DNA of 64,000 bases from Basidiobolus meristosporus CBS 931.73 (GCA_002104905.1 MCFE01000103.1:1-64000), one strand, 5' to 3'; shown: positions 1 to 17,370, counted from the stretch's first letter. Notes: generated by a model from the sequence alone, not told the origin. Numbers and translations are program-made.

Positions 1-430
1 GGCGCTCCCGAAGAAAGTCCTTGCGTAATCTTTGGCAGATCTACTGGCTCATTAGTGAGACGAAATCATCAAACACACACCACTGAGAGAAGCAATCATC
101 CGGTAAATAGCGCTCAGGGACAGCTAATCCCGTCACATGATTGCTCTTTGGGCTTTCCCCTCGACGAACCGGCATTATGGTTGAAAATCTCGGGATGGCC
201 ACTCATTTGGTGGAACTGGTTTGTGATTACTATTGCGATAATGGGGTACAGAGAATGGTGTGTCACAATCATTTCGACTACCAATCTGCTTAGTTGCCAT
301 TGATGGAGCAGGACTTGCCAAAGCCATCCAACAGGAATATGACTCCTTTTCAAGTAGTTTTCATTTATTCTTCAAACATTTCCTTTTTCAAGTGACCACT
401 GCAATCATTCATCCTCATAACGTCTGTTGC
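1..430. other. Left edge, no supported gene
   Basis: No frame here has recognisable domain content, splice structure or similarity to a family I know. It lies downstream of the 3' end of the reverse-strand hydrolase gene and probably includes its 3' untranslated region. Short frames of 80-90 codons on both strands overlap each other and look like chance. Confidence 0.4.
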
Positions 431-1129
431 TTACTTTCTCGGGCAATCTTTTGCAGCCTGCAAAATGAAGTCCGCCACTTCCTTCCCATGGCTGACCAAG
501 GAAGCATGACTGGCAGGCAGTGAGATGGTGGTGGAATTCGCACGCTTCGCCATCATCCGCTCAGCCTCAGGAGGAATCATCATGTCGTTTTCCGACACCT
601 GATACCAGGATGGTAGGCTCTTCCAAGCTGGTGGTCCACTCTTGTCAGTAAACCCTTGTCCCGCAATTGGATTTTGCACTGCCGCCATCACTGCTGCTTT
701 GTCGGGGCTTACATCAGCAGCAAAATCCTGATGATAATACTTCGGCTCTACCCAGAGGAAGCCATGCGAGTCAGGCTTGATGTGCTGTCCACTCTCCAGC
801 GCTGGATACTTGGAAAAGACATCGGCCAATGACTCACCTTCATCCAGTGCAAACCCAGCAATGAATACCAAACCGATAACATGGCTGACACCTGTTCCGG
901 CACCGGTAATCACAGCACAGCCATACGAATGGCCGACAAGGATGGTCGGGCCTTGAATGCTATCAAGTAGCTTCCGAAGCCTGTCCACATCGTCAGCAAG
1001 CGAAGTCAGAGGTAGCTGGGCAGAAACCACTTTGTGGCCTGACTGAAGTAACGTTGGGATGACATGACTCCAGCTAGAGCCATCGGCCCAGGCACCATGG
1101 ACTAGCACTATGTTTACGGGGGAAGTCAT
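431..1129 (-). CDS. Alpha/beta hydrolase (small AB-hydrolase-1 type)
   Basis: A 232-residue single-exon protein with the alpha/beta-hydrolase fold. Near the N-terminus it has the strand and oxyanion motif LVHGAWADGSSW. The nucleophile elbow GHSYG lies at about residues 67-71. The acidic residue is probably the Asp in SENDMMIPPE (about 181), and the catalytic His is in SHASLVSH (about 207-214). The order Ser-Asp-His and the short lid resemble the small esterase/hydrolase family common in actinobacteria and proteobacteria and patchily present in fungi. No signal peptide is visible, so it is probably cytosolic. The substrate cannot be told from the sequence. Unlike nearly all its neighbours it has no intron, which fits transfer from bacteria, although some native fungal genes also lack introns. 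The start is the first ATG of the frame and directly precedes the conserved first strand. Confidence 0.85.
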   Translation of the reverse strand: MTSPVNIVLVHGAWADGSSWSHVIPTLLQSGHKVVSAQLPLTSLADDVDRLRKLLDSIQGPTILVGHSYGCAVITGAGTGVSHVIGLVFIAGFALDEGESLADVFSKYPALESGQHIKPDSHGFLWVEPKYYHQDFAADVSPDKAAVMAAVQNPIAGQGFTDKSGPPAWKSLPSWYQVSENDMMIPPEAERMMAKRANSTTISLPASHASLVSHGKEVADFILQAAKDCPRK

Positions 1130-2197
1130 TCTTAAAGATTGAAGCAGCGTTGATCTAATATGAAATGGTACTCTATCCTCAATTTTATATCGGCCATCAC
1201 TCTGACTGGGCTAATGCATAATTCATTCACACATAGACGAAGTAGCTGATTCATGACGAACACGTTACCCTAGAATTCCGAGTACAGGGTGTTGGGAGCG
1301 GGGCAATGGTCTTATTTTTTAGATTGGTAGTCCCAATTGGGCCAGGAGATCGGTATATATCTAATCAATGCAGATCCAACTAAATTTCCAGTAAATCTAT
1401 TTGTTTGGTTTACCAAGTACCTATTCTCCAAATGGTATAGCATGTAGCATATTGTGGTGATTGGTATGCTGAGTTTCATATATATTGTATAGTCATCATT
1501 CTGGTCCAGCTGACTTTGAAGTAGTTACGCTAAATGAAAAATACCGAGTTTCAGTTTATCCATGATATCACAAAGGTATACGAATATCTCAAGCTAGCCA
1601 AGAAGCTGTTTGTAATGAAGAGTTCACACCTTAGGGAATGATCCGGAAACGAGCAATATTCATCATACATTTGACTGCATGATATTGTACTAGGAATAGC
1701 TTCCTATAGCTTTACTCATATTCATATTTTGGGATCTATATTAAGGACGAAATATATGGTTTCCTTTGTACGGAAATCGCCTAGATATTGTCCTGAACTC
1801 ATCAGCTTGCTAAACCAGTTCATGTATATTGGGGGAAATTTGGTGGAATTTGAATGAATTCACGTTTACTGCTTGACTTGCTGCATGGTTCTAATATGGC
1901 TTGTTATTGTACCACAAAAAAGATGGTATCTTGTAGAAACACAACATCCCAATTATTTGCAACATCAGCAAATGGAGCCCTGATCATGAGAGGATCTATT
2001 TACCAGGATGGTATCTTTATTGAATAAATAGCTACTCAAGGTAGAAGTTGTTTGAATATGGTGCATCCCCCATACCAAATATCACGAAGACCAATGCTAT
2101 ATTCATGTGGCAAATAGGGATCTGTCGAGTACAATATACCTTGCTGACTAACAAGATGAAATAACGCTCCCATATAGTACTTTCCAGCGAGGATAGC
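1130..2197. other. Intergenic, AT-rich, no gene seen
   Basis: About 1.07 kb between the 5' end of the hydrolase gene and the 3' end of the left cullin copy. It is AT-rich with stops in all frames. It must carry the hydrolase promoter (reading left) and the 3' region of the cullin gene. I see no tRNA, repeat or transposon signature. Confidence 0.4.
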
Positions 2198-5563
<3,366 letters not shown>

Positions 5564-6206
5564 GTTTTGCTGCTTGTATGAGCCACTCTGCAGTTCTCTA
5601 AGATTGATGTATGTCCTCCAACAAGTTCTCGAATATGTGTTACAATGATGGTGTCCAGTCCATGTTAGATATATTCCCCTGAATATTAGCAATCGCCATT
5701 AATATTCCTGATGATAAGACAATCACCATAATTTCAGACAATGTTTGGCAACATTTCTCCTTTGAATTTCTGACGAATCTCTATCGGATTATGATGGGAG
5801 TCTAAATATGGCAATTCAGTGACTGTATTGGATACTCAGCCATGCTCTGCTGATGAGATGAATTGTTCTGGAAGTATAACACTGAGATAGAGAATGAAGT
5901 GTGAAGTCATGTATTAAGCAGAGCAAGAGACTTAGGGTTAGATACTCGTTCACAAGGCGTGGCGAATGCTATGAATGACAGAGAAGGGCTCAGATGTAGG
6001 AATCCATGGGGGGGGGGGGGGTTAGCAGCTATATAGGAATCTGTAGAATTTAACAATCATGGAGATTTTAGTGGATTTGAGATGGTAACTGGAATGCAAT
6101 GCAATATGTGTAGCATACTAGCAAAGGTACAAACGAGCAGCTCGTGTTACAACTAAATCACCATCATCATATTAGTTTAGTGGAGTGGCTTTCACGGCTA
6201 TTGAAA
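5564..6206. promoter_or_regulatory. Shared divergent promoter of the two cullin genes
   Basis: A 643-bp space between the start codons of the head-to-head cullin genes, so it should contain both promoters. It holds a run of 14 G at 6,008-6,021 that could form unusual structure or be a sequencing-prone homopolymer. No clear TATA box is assignable to either gene. Confidence 0.5.
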
Positions 6207-9449
<3,243 letters not shown>

Positions 9450-9648
9450 ATGCATCTCTTGTCACCAACAAGGGCACGGCTTAAGATTACTCTGATTGTT
9501 TGGTTACATGACTGCTCAAGATTATTCAGAATTATAAAGAGATTTATCGATCAAATTATAGTAAACCCGTAGCTACACCCATAGCTACACATCAAAGAAA
9601 TTTCCCAAATTTGACCGATCCTCTCCTTTCTCGCATACCATAGATAAT

Positions 9649-10390
9649 ATGCTTTCCAAGGGAACCTTTCACATTGAGCCAAGTCAGAGCTTCCACCCCA
9701 ATTTTTTTCTGACTTTTCCAAGCTCCGAGCTAGCATCTCCTAACACTGGCTGTCAACTAAATGTGTTCTACGATCTTCCAAGAGATATCATCCTGGATCC
9801 GTACCAACTAAAAGATTTGGAATCCACCTTGGGTAGCGCTAAAATATATGGAAAGGTCGATCTGGAGGTCCCTGTGAGCGAGATTTCTGAAAACGAAACC
9901 CCTTCTCTTTTATTATCCCCGGTAATACCCTCCCAAGAGCCCGTCGAGTTGAAGGTTCCGGTACACATGAGATATCAGTATCCAGCAGCAAAAGGGAAAG
10001 GGACACACGAGAAGATAAATATACAGGCACCTTATGTATTTTGGAGTTGCCCTCAAGGTAACCTGAGCTATGTAGCAAAGAGCACATTGCGTTATTTTTG
10101 GCTAATTGCTTGAAACTTTCGCAGACGTAACTTTGGCAGACAAATTCGAAGTAGACCCACAACCACCATACTTGGTTCAAAAAGAGTTCCTTAGGACCGA
10201 TAATATATATCCACTCGTATTAAGTAATCAGAATATGACCCAGGAGATATTGGTGCCCAAAGGTCAACTAGAGGTGGAGCAGTGGGTACAAACTATCACG
10301 CTGGGCTGTATTGGGTTAAGCTTTGTGTGGGTAGTGTTTACTATCTCTCTCAAAGCATTTCGCAACTTCCGTCTTGCAAAAGAAGATTAA
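9649..10390 (+). CDS. PIGX: PIG-X/PBN1-like subunit of GPI mannosyltransferase I
   Basis: Two exons (9,649-10,057 and 10,125-10,390; phase checked) encode 224 residues. The protein has family hallmarks of PIG-X/PBN1: YDLPRDIILDPYQL near residue 41, a beta-rich luminal domain with PVELKVPVHMRYQYPA, the motif APYVFWSCP at the exon junction, then FEVDPQPPYLV. One C-terminal membrane segment (TITLGCIGLSFVWVVFTISL) is followed by a short basic tail. In the family this ER membrane protein stabilises PIG-M/GPI14, which adds the first mannose to the GPI precursor. No N-terminal signal peptide is obvious from this ATG; an upstream exon could be missing, but I see none in frame. A PIG-Y gene from the same pathway lies 15 kb downstream. 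Confidence 0.85.
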
Positions 10391-10609
10391 TACTTAGGTA
10401 TAAATTGGGCTATTGCTCACGTATATTGTACAAAGCAATAAAATGACATCAGATCATATCTCTGTACCCAGAGCAGCACAATCACCATTCTGCAGTCCTT
10501 GAAATACCTGCCTTAAATGTACGAGAATGCTAAATTTGCATGATTTAATTTCGATTTCTCCCATTAGACAAGTTCATTCTCCATAATACACGGGAGTAAC
10601 GCAACGCGG

Positions 10610-11555
10610 ATGTTGGACATGGCTTCTACCCCGAGAAGATTAAAGGTGAGCATTCCAAGCGGGTACGAATCCCCGAACAGAAACACCCCCGCCTTCTTTC
10701 CGGCCTTTCTAATCGAACCAATCAACCTAGGGAATCTCCCTTTCCAAATCTATCGTTTATGGAACAATTGCAACTCCCATTTCGAGCAAAAAGGCCATCG
10801 AGCCTGGCTCTCATACACACAACTGGGTGGTTTCTGTTCGTGGCGTGAATAACGAGGACATCTCTCCTTTTATCAAGAAGGTGAACTTTAAGCTACACGA
10901 GTCGTTCGCGAATCCCAATCGAGGTAGGCGGCGTGTGATTTTTGTTCTCGCAGTAAGTTTCAGTCGATGGATACTTATCGTCCCTTCAGTAGTTGAAAAA
11001 GCCCCCTTTGAGGTGAGTGAGACCGGCTGGGGTGAGTTCGAAATCGTCATCAAGATATACTTCAATAGTGTGAGCCACGAGAAGCCCGTCACTCTATATC
11101 ATCCTCTGAGACTGCATCCGTATGAGGATCTTGACAAAGTAAAAGCATCCGGAAAGAACCCGATTGTACAATACTATCAATATGAAGAATTGGTATGTGT
11201 CCTGAGTTGCGACGGGTTCGTTGAGCTAACTTGTGCTGTTTAGATCTTCAATGAGCCAACTGAGGCTATGTACAAATTACTGACCGAGAGTGGATCCTCT
11301 ACTCTACCCCTTCGTCGAACTGAAAAGCATAGATTCAGTAAGCCAGACCGATAGATTTCGTATCCAAACGCGGGCTAACTAGATGGATTGACCTTAGGTG
11401 TTGAGTATGAGCAAGAGGAGCTTGAACGGTTGGAAGCTGTTCATCAGGAAATCCAATCAAAAACTCGGAGCTACGTGGGCAGAATTCAAAGCCTCAACGA
11501 AGAACTTGCCAGGTATCGCAGTCAGTTGGCGGCACTTGAAGAAGCGAGAAAATAA
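10610..11555 (+). CDS. YAF9: YEATS-domain chromatin reader (Yaf9/GAS41)
   Basis: Five exons: 10,610-10,645, 10,731-10,923, 10,990-11,192, 11,244-11,337 and 11,398-11,555. They sum to 684 nt (227 residues) with all phases consistent. The YEATS domain spans about residues 13-150: SKSIVYGTIATPIS, HTHNWVVSVRGVNNEDISPF, KKVNFKLHESFANPNR, APFEVSETGWGEFEI and LYHPLRLHPY. The aromatic and GWGEF elements that form the acyl-lysine pocket are present. IFNEPTEAMYKLL follows, then a C-terminal coiled coil (YEQEELERLEAVHQEIQ to LAALEEARK). In the family this subunit is shared by SWR1 and NuA4 complexes and reads acetylated or crotonylated histone H3. An in-frame second ATG at 10,619 gives MASTPRRLK and could be the true start. 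Confidence 0.93.
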
Positions 11556-11682
11556 TAGAAATGTGTATATAATAAATGATTTTATTGAAGTATGTCGCGA
11601 GAAACGATGCAATTACATGTTGTGTAGTCTACATTTGGTCATTTGGTCAAATACATGCAATCATCTATGCCCTCCAGTCCAC

Positions 11683-13307
11683 TTATTTGTTCACTTGAAC
11701 CGAGCGCTTGAACATGCGAACGATCTCATCTTCCTGCTCTTCAGTTGGTAACATATCATCATCGCTTTCGCTTTCTTCTTCGTCGTCCTCCTCTTCCTCT
11801 TCTTCTTCTTCCTCCTCCTCCTCCTCCTCCTCCTCTTCTTCTTCACTGGTTTCCTCCTCTACATGTCTGGAAACATATTAGCCACCGTCAACAGAATAGG
11901 AGTCTGAATGGTAACAAGTACTAACCTAGCATTGTGGTTTGGATTTTCGAAAAGGAGATCGTCATCATCATCCTCTTCTACACAATAGTTAACAGAAACT
12001 CAAAAGCAGAGGGTCCATGCGTGATTCATACCTCTTTTGCGCTGGTGATCTTCTTCGATACTTGCCAACCATTCATTCTGTACTCTCACGATGTCGGCCG
12101 AATCCTTGCATGCGACATACTTCTTGAGGATTTCTCTGGTGAAGATCCGATCAATATGCTGCACCCTTGGAATCTTGGTGTGCGACTTACTCATTGATTT
12201 CCTTGAATCCGTGGCCCCATTTGAACTTACTCATGATCTCGTCACCATATTCATCGAGGCCTGGTTTGGTACTCAGTTCAGCGATCATATCAATAACAAA
12301 TCATACATGGAAGATGAACCTACCGCAAATGTAGAAGCAGGCGGCGTATGCTTCAGCGCAATTTAATCTGAGCGGCTTTCCATAGTTGACTGGGTTAGCC
12401 GCAACTAAGAAGGGCACTGAGGTGTACGGCCATTAGATGGATTAGCAAGTCATTCCGGGTTCCTTTCAATGAGGTGGCTACTTACAGAGTCTATTATGCT
12501 TAGCACGCAATCTGTTGAGTGGGACCTCGTCTAATTTAGCCCAAGAACATTCGACCACTGCGATACCGTGCTCCAATATAATGTCTTTGTCTTCGGGAGA
12601 GACCGCTTGTTTTCCGGTGGGACTAAACCAGTAAACATCCTTGAGATAATGGCGGTCTGAAACCAGCTTACGCTTGCAGCTTACCTAAGTACGATTCCTC
12701 GGAATCCTTGAGTGACCTTAAGAGATCTGACCATTCCCAAACGTTCCAATCTCTTACCCGAGCAACGCTTAGGATCGCATTGCTCGAAATCCTGTTGGTA
12801 AGAGCAGTCGACCAAAAAATTAGCCACAAAGCCAGGGAACAACACGCATTCACCATACTTGCCCACATAGCAAGAGGAACAGGAATCTTTCGACCCGACG
12901 TTTCTAAAGATCAGAAAATACCCGGAGTTTCAGCAACAAGACTCTCCTCGAAACCGAACCGAACTAACAAATGTGTGTCAAGAAACCTTGGACTTCGCTT
13001 AAGTCACCGGCATTTTCCACCACCTCACGAACTCTACAGAGAGGAGGAAAAACGGTTAAAAACCCAGGTGATCATGGGAAGCGGGTTTCTTGGTTTCCTC
13101 AGGAGCCTGGATATGCTACAGAAGAGGGCTTCTTCCGAGGGCACTGCAGTGCTTCCTATCTTTCGACCCAAGAACTTTACTGGAGAAATGAATGAACCTG
13201 TTCCCACGCTCGTATTTTTTGTCGTTTCGACCTTTGGAATTCTTTTTGACCGATTTGTGGTGGTGCTTCCCGTGGCCACCGCCTTCTTCGCTTCCTTTTC
13301 TACCCAT
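11683..13307 (-). CDS. TSR3: 18S rRNA aminocarboxypropyltransferase TSR3
   Basis: Multi-exon reverse-strand gene. TSR3 transfers the acp group from S-adenosylmethionine to hypermodified pseudouridine in 18S rRNA during late 40S maturation. The start at 13,307 gives a basic tail ([19 protein letters not shown]). Exons then give [114 protein letters not shown] and an Asp/Val-rich helix ending VRVQNEWL. The C-terminus is a very long acidic tract, including about 19 Glu in a row, followed by [15 protein letters not shown]. The [15 protein letters not shown] block and VAANPVNYG are diagnostic. One intron (12,792-12,862) has a GC donor. The acidic tail is repetitive at DNA level (GAG/GAA codons) and may vary in length. 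Confidence 0.92.
12792..12862 (-). other. GC-AG intron in TSR3
   Basis: Reading the reverse strand, the exon ends ...GCT ATG TGG, the intron begins gcaagt and ends caacag, and the next exon begins GATTTCGAGC. Splicing here restores the conserved [13 protein letters not shown]. No GT donor nearby keeps the frame and the motif. Confidence 0.85.
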
Positions 13308-13564
13308 GAAGGTGATTTATCGAAGAGAAAACAATCCTTCGACGGTTCGACCCGTTGACTAGAGTCGTTCGATTTTTTTTTCCTAATGAGGAGTCGACGT
13401 TGACTGGGATTGGGAGAGCAGGTATTCCTCGCAAGCGAATCCCATCCATTTCCGGGAGAAATCCCATATTAATCACAGACTTTGGATCATTTGGAGAGCA
13501 CAGCTGAATTTCAGTCGCTTTAATGAATATTTACCAAACAATGGATACAAGAGGAATGGAAAAT
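13308..13564. other. Short intergenic between TSR3 and transketolase
   Basis: 257 bp containing the TSR3 promoter (reading left) and the transketolase 3' end. It has a run of eight or more T near 13,375. No other feature is seen. Confidence 0.4.
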
Positions 13565-15646
13565 TTAGAAGATTTTGGCAATCAGGTGTGGTACGGGTTT
13601 GTTTTTGTAGTATGTAAGTGTCTTCTGTGCCTTCTCGGCAACATTGGCTGCTGTGAACCCGAAGCGTTCGTAGAGTTGCTCATAGGGCGCCGACGAACCA
13701 AACCCTTTCATTCCTACCGAAGCATGCGCATATCGAGACCATCCAAAGGTGGACATCGCCTCGACACTAAGCACAGGGATGCCTTCGGGGAATACCGACT
13801 CTTTGTATGACTGCTCCTGCTCCTCGAACAATTCCATTGAAGGCATGGAAACTACACGGGTGCTAACTCCCTTCTTCTCCAGCTCCTTGGCGGCATCCAC
13901 GATGATGGATACCTCGGAACCGGTGGCAACAAGAATGATCTGTGGCTTATCAGATCCTTGCAGCACATAGCCCCCCTTCAGCACGTTCTCAATCGATGAC
14001 CCCTCCAGGTGGGGTAAGTTCTGTCGAGTTAGTGCAATAACACTGGGGCGGGTTTTGTTCTGGAATGCAGACAAATAAGCGCCCGACACTTCATTACCAT
14101 CCGCGGGTCGGAACACTAGTGTATTAGGTGTAGCGCGAAGAGTGGCCAGGGTTTCGATAGGCTGGTGAGTGGGGCCATCCTCACCTAATCCAATCGAGTC
14201 ATGAGTCATGATGTAGATGACGCGTAGATGTGATAGTGCAGACAGTCTGGAAGCACCCACAGCATACGAGATAAAATTCAGGAATGTCGATGCGAATGGG
14301 ATCAACGGGCCGTATGCTGCGATACCATTTGATATGGCAGCCATGCCGTGCTCACGAACACCAAATCGAATATAGCGACCCGAGTAGTCGCCCAGACCGG
14401 TGCTCTTGGGTTGGAAATCCACCGCCGTTTTCCATCTGGTGAGGTTGGAGTGGGTAAGATCGGCAGAGCCACCAACCAGCTCGGGTACTTTGTCGGCAAT
14501 AGCATTCAGAAGTGTCTCGGACAGCTTTCTTGTGGCGGTGGGGGCGTCCGAGGGTTTGTAGCGGGGGAGTGCCTCGGCAAGCCCAGCTGGAAGCTCACCA
14601 GCAAAGCGGCGTTTGAACTCCTTCGCAAGGTCTGGATATTTCTCGCTGTACTTCTTGAAAGTCTCGTTCCACTCGTTCTCGTATTTGGCTCCTTGGCTCT
14701 TGATTTGCCCGTAGAACTCGTACACATCATCAGGGACATGGAACTTCTGACTTCCATCAAAGCCAAACTTGGTCTTGACTTTGACAATATCATCCTCCTT
14801 CAAAGGAGCACCATGCACTTTCTCGGTTCCCTCGAGGAGAGATCCGTAGCCAATGGTGGTATGGATCTTGATGATAGTCGGCTTATCTGTCACTTTTTTG
14901 GCTTCTTCAATGGCCTTGGCGATGGCTGCAATATCGTTGTCACCATCTTTGACGGATAAGGTATGCCATCCGTAAGCTTCAAACCGCTTGAGGACATCCT
15001 CAGTAAAGCTAAGATCAGTGCTACCGTCGATCTGGATATTGTTGGCATCATATAACGCAATAAGCTTGCCCAGTTTAAGGTGACCAGCTAGTGAGGCTGC
15101 CTCAGAAGCCACGCCTTCTTGCAGACAACCATCGCCTAGAATAGAGAATGTGTAGTTGTCGATAATCTTGAAGTCGTCTTTGTTGAAAACAGCTTCCATG
15201 TGAGCCTCAGCGAGCGCAAGACCCACGGCATTGGATATTCCCTGGCCTAAAGGACCGGTGGTCACCTCGATACCGTCGGTCATGTAATTCTCAGGATGGC
15301 CAGGACAGATACTGTCCAACTGACGGAAAGTCTTCAGATCATCCAGGGTTACTTTGTACCCCAAGAGATGGAGAAGAACGTATTGTAGAGCGCAGCTATG
15401 CCCATTCGACAGGACAAAGCGATCCCGGTTAGGCCATGATGGGTTTGCAGGGTTGAACTTCATGTATTTTGAAAACAGTACATGTGCCATTGGCGCGCAC
15501 CCCATGGGGGCCCCAGGATGGCCAGAGTTTGCTTTGAAAACCACATCAGCGGCGAGTGTGCGAATGGTGTTAATACAACGAAAATCTTTGGAATCGCTCA
15601 TATTCAAGTTGCTCACGAGAGGAACAGAAAGCGTAGGTGTGGACAT
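13565..15646 (-). CDS. TKL1: Transketolase
   Basis: Intronless gene of 693 codons, the normal length for the family. It encodes the thiamine-diphosphate enzyme of the pentose phosphate pathway, which moves two-carbon units between sugar phosphates in the cytosol. Visible signatures are ANSGHPGAPMG at about residue 40, ENYMTDGIEVTTGPLGQG, the ThDP/Mg motif GDGCLQEGVASEA with ALYDANNIQIDG, TTIGYGS, the DLTHSNLT segment, FGVREHGMAAISNG containing the catalytic Glu, and THDSIGLGEDGPTHQPIE. The conserved core really begins at residue 16 (MSDSKDFRCINTIRTLA). A TATA-like box only about 22 bp upstream of the first ATG makes the internal ATG at 15,601 a serious alternative start. The lack of introns in a long gene is notable beside intron-rich neighbours but is common for highly expressed glycolytic and pentose-phosphate genes in fungi. 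Confidence 0.96.
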   Translation of the reverse strand: MSTPTLSVPLVSNLNMSDSKDFRCINTIRTLAADVVFKANSGHPGAPMGCAPMAHVLFSKYMKFNPANPSWPNRDRFVLSNGHSCALQYVLLHLLGYKVTLDDLKTFRQLDSICPGHPENYMTDGIEVTTGPLGQGISNAVGLALAEAHMEAVFNKDDFKIIDNYTFSILGDGCLQEGVASEAASLAGHLKLGKLIALYDANNIQIDGSTDLSFTEDVLKRFEAYGWHTLSVKDGDNDIAAIAKAIEEAKKVTDKPTIIKIHTTIGYGSLLEGTEKVHGAPLKEDDIVKVKTKFGFDGSQKFHVPDDVYEFYGQIKSQGAKYENEWNETFKKYSEKYPDLAKEFKRRFAGELPAGLAEALPRYKPSDAPTATRKLSETLLNAIADKVPELVGGSADLTHSNLTRWKTAVDFQPKSTGLGDYSGRYIRFGVREHGMAAISNGIAAYGPLIPFASTFLNFISYAVGASRLSALSHLRVIYIMTHDSIGLGEDGPTHQPIETLATLRATPNTLVFRPADGNEVSGAYLSAFQNKTRPSVIALTRQNLPHLEGSSIENVLKGGYVLQGSDKPQIILVATGSEVSIIVDAAKELEKKGVSTRVVSMPSMELFEEQEQSYKESVFPEGIPVLSVEAMSTFGWSRYAHASVGMKGFGSSAPYEQLYERFGFTAANVAEKAQKTLTYYKNKPVPHLIAKIF

Positions 15647-16391
15647 CCCTAGACCGCCACCGTCATGCTTTTATACACGAGGGATCGGTGTTTCAGAAAA
15701 CTGATTTTACAGTGATTTACCATTACGAAGTACTGCCTTCGTAAGCTGCTCGGCCCAGGCTCACCAATGGGAGCCAGCTATTGCTGCAGGTATCTTAGAT
15801 AACACGATTATGAGGTGGCCTAATATTACTAATGGATTATGCTCCGTAGTGAATTGGATGGCTTACTGGGCCAGGAACCAACATTTAGTCATTCTTCCGC
15901 TTACGACCAAGTTAGGCTAGCGTGTATTGATAGGTTAATCCGATTCATAACACTTGAACCACGCTCCGGAAAAACCGCCTGGAATGGGCTCTCTTCGCAG
16001 CGCTGTCATTAGCCTGCTCTTCAGGCTGAGTACAGTGGCTTGGGCGAAGGGTCGAATGTGCGTTTTCATTAGGCAACCCAACATCGTAGGTTTCTCTGAA
16101 TCATGGACTGTAAACTCATGTGACCACTGGATGGGGGGCCCAGGGATTGGCTCATATTTCTCTCATTCATATGCTGTAATCGTACGAGGGTGTGTACGAC
16201 ACTGCTGCACTAGCAGTCTTTTTGGATCAATCAGGGTGACGACACCTCCCATTCCAGGGCTGATATGAGGATTCTAATTCGTCATGAGTGACCTTCTTTT
16301 CCATAGTAACTACAACTCCTATTACTCCCCTTAAATTTGTGAGCCTCCGCCAGACCAAGAGTAAGTTCCTCTTTGCACTATTAACGACATA
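15647..16391. promoter_or_regulatory. Divergent promoter region, transketolase / 14-3-3
   Basis: 745 bp between two divergently transcribed genes expected to be highly expressed. Reverse-strand TATAAAAG at 15,668-15,675 faces transketolase. Nothing else is firmly recognisable; a 100-codon frame here shows no family features. Confidence 0.45.
15668..15675 (-). promoter_or_regulatory. TATA-like box upstream of transketolase
   Basis: TATAAAAG on the reverse strand, 22 bp before the first ATG and about 67 bp before the second in-frame ATG. That spacing would put the transcription start near the first ATG, favouring initiation at the second. Confidence 0.45.
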
Positions 16392-17370
16392 ATGGAATCC
16401 TCCAAGGCCGACCAAGTCTACATGGCTAAGCTAGCTGAGCAAGCTGAGCGATATGATGGTAGCGTAGTGCTAGTGTTCCTTTCTGCGCCAGCATGCTGAC
16501 TCAGTTCTACTTTCCCTTAAGAAATGGTAACGTTCATGAAAAAGGTGGCAGCTCTTGGAGAGGAGCTTACTGTGGAGGAGCGGAACCTTTTGTCGGTGGC
16601 CTACAAAAACGTCATAGGCGCGCGTCGTGCCTCTTGGCGTATTGTCTCTTCCATTGAGCAAAAGGAAGAGAGCAAGGGTAACGAGGCCCAACTATCCAAA
16701 GTTCGCTCCTACAGAAATAAAATCGAACTTGAGCTTAGCGAAATATGCCACGATGTTCTGAAAGTTCTCGACGAACACCTTGTTCCCAAAGCCGTCAATG
16801 GGGAATCCAAGGTGTTCTATCTCAAGATGTAAGTTGGCCAAGCACCGGACTCGATGTTGACCAGGCATGATTGACAAGGATTTCTCTTGAATCTAGGAAA
16901 GGCGACTACTATCGCTATCTTTCGGAATTCGCCGCTGAGGACAAGCGCAAAGAGACTGCCGATCAATCGCTAGAGGCATACAAGGCTGCCAGCGATGTGG
17001 CGGTGACTGATTTGGCCCCCACGCATCCCATTCGTCTCGGCCTTGCTCTGAACTTCTCCGTGTTCTACTACGAGATCCTGAATTCGTCTGACCGTGCATG
17101 CCACCTTGCCAAACAAGCCTTTGACGATGCCATTGCCGAGTTGGACACCCTCAGCGAGGAAAGCTACAAGGATAGCACCCTTATCATGCAGCTTCTGAGA
17201 GATAACCTTACTCTTTGGAGCTCTGATATTCAGGATTCTGGTAAGAAGGCCCACATGCCGTAATGTACTAGAGAACCATCACGCTGAACTCTTTTCTCAC
17301 CATTGCAGAGAAACCTGACGAGAAGGATAAGGAGGCCGAAGAGGATGACAAGGACAACGAGGATATCTAG
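16392..17370 (+). CDS. BMH1: 14-3-3 protein
   Basis: Four exons: 16,392-16,458, 16,522-16,828, 16,897-17,240 and 17,309-17,370. They sum to 780 nt (259 residues) with consistent phases. 14-3-3 dimers bind phosphoserine/threonine client proteins and regulate signalling and the cell cycle in cytosol and nucleus. Family signatures are [13 protein letters not shown] (N-terminal dimer helices), the [20 protein letters not shown] signature, [26 protein letters not shown], and DNLTLWSSD near the end. The phosphopeptide-binding Lys, Arg and Tyr positions in these helices are present. The C-terminal tail, after the last intron, is short and acidic ([20 protein letters not shown]), as usual in the family. 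The second intron uses an unremarkable AG acceptor in aag context. Confidence 0.97.

Noticed and set aside
12708-13358. 216-codon plus-strand frame opposite TSR3
   Set aside because: It overlaps several verified TSR3 exons and introns on the other strand; no recognisable motif.
13320-13365. Possible tRNA gene around GGTTCGACCC
   Set aside because: No matching A box or foldable cloverleaf upstream or downstream on either strand.
14348-14959. 203-codon frame antisense to transketolase
   Set aside because: Antisense shadow of a highly conserved coding region with strong codon bias.
15954-16268. 104-codon plus-strand frame between transketolase and 14-3-3
   Set aside because: No domain features and a position in a divergent promoter region; probably chance.
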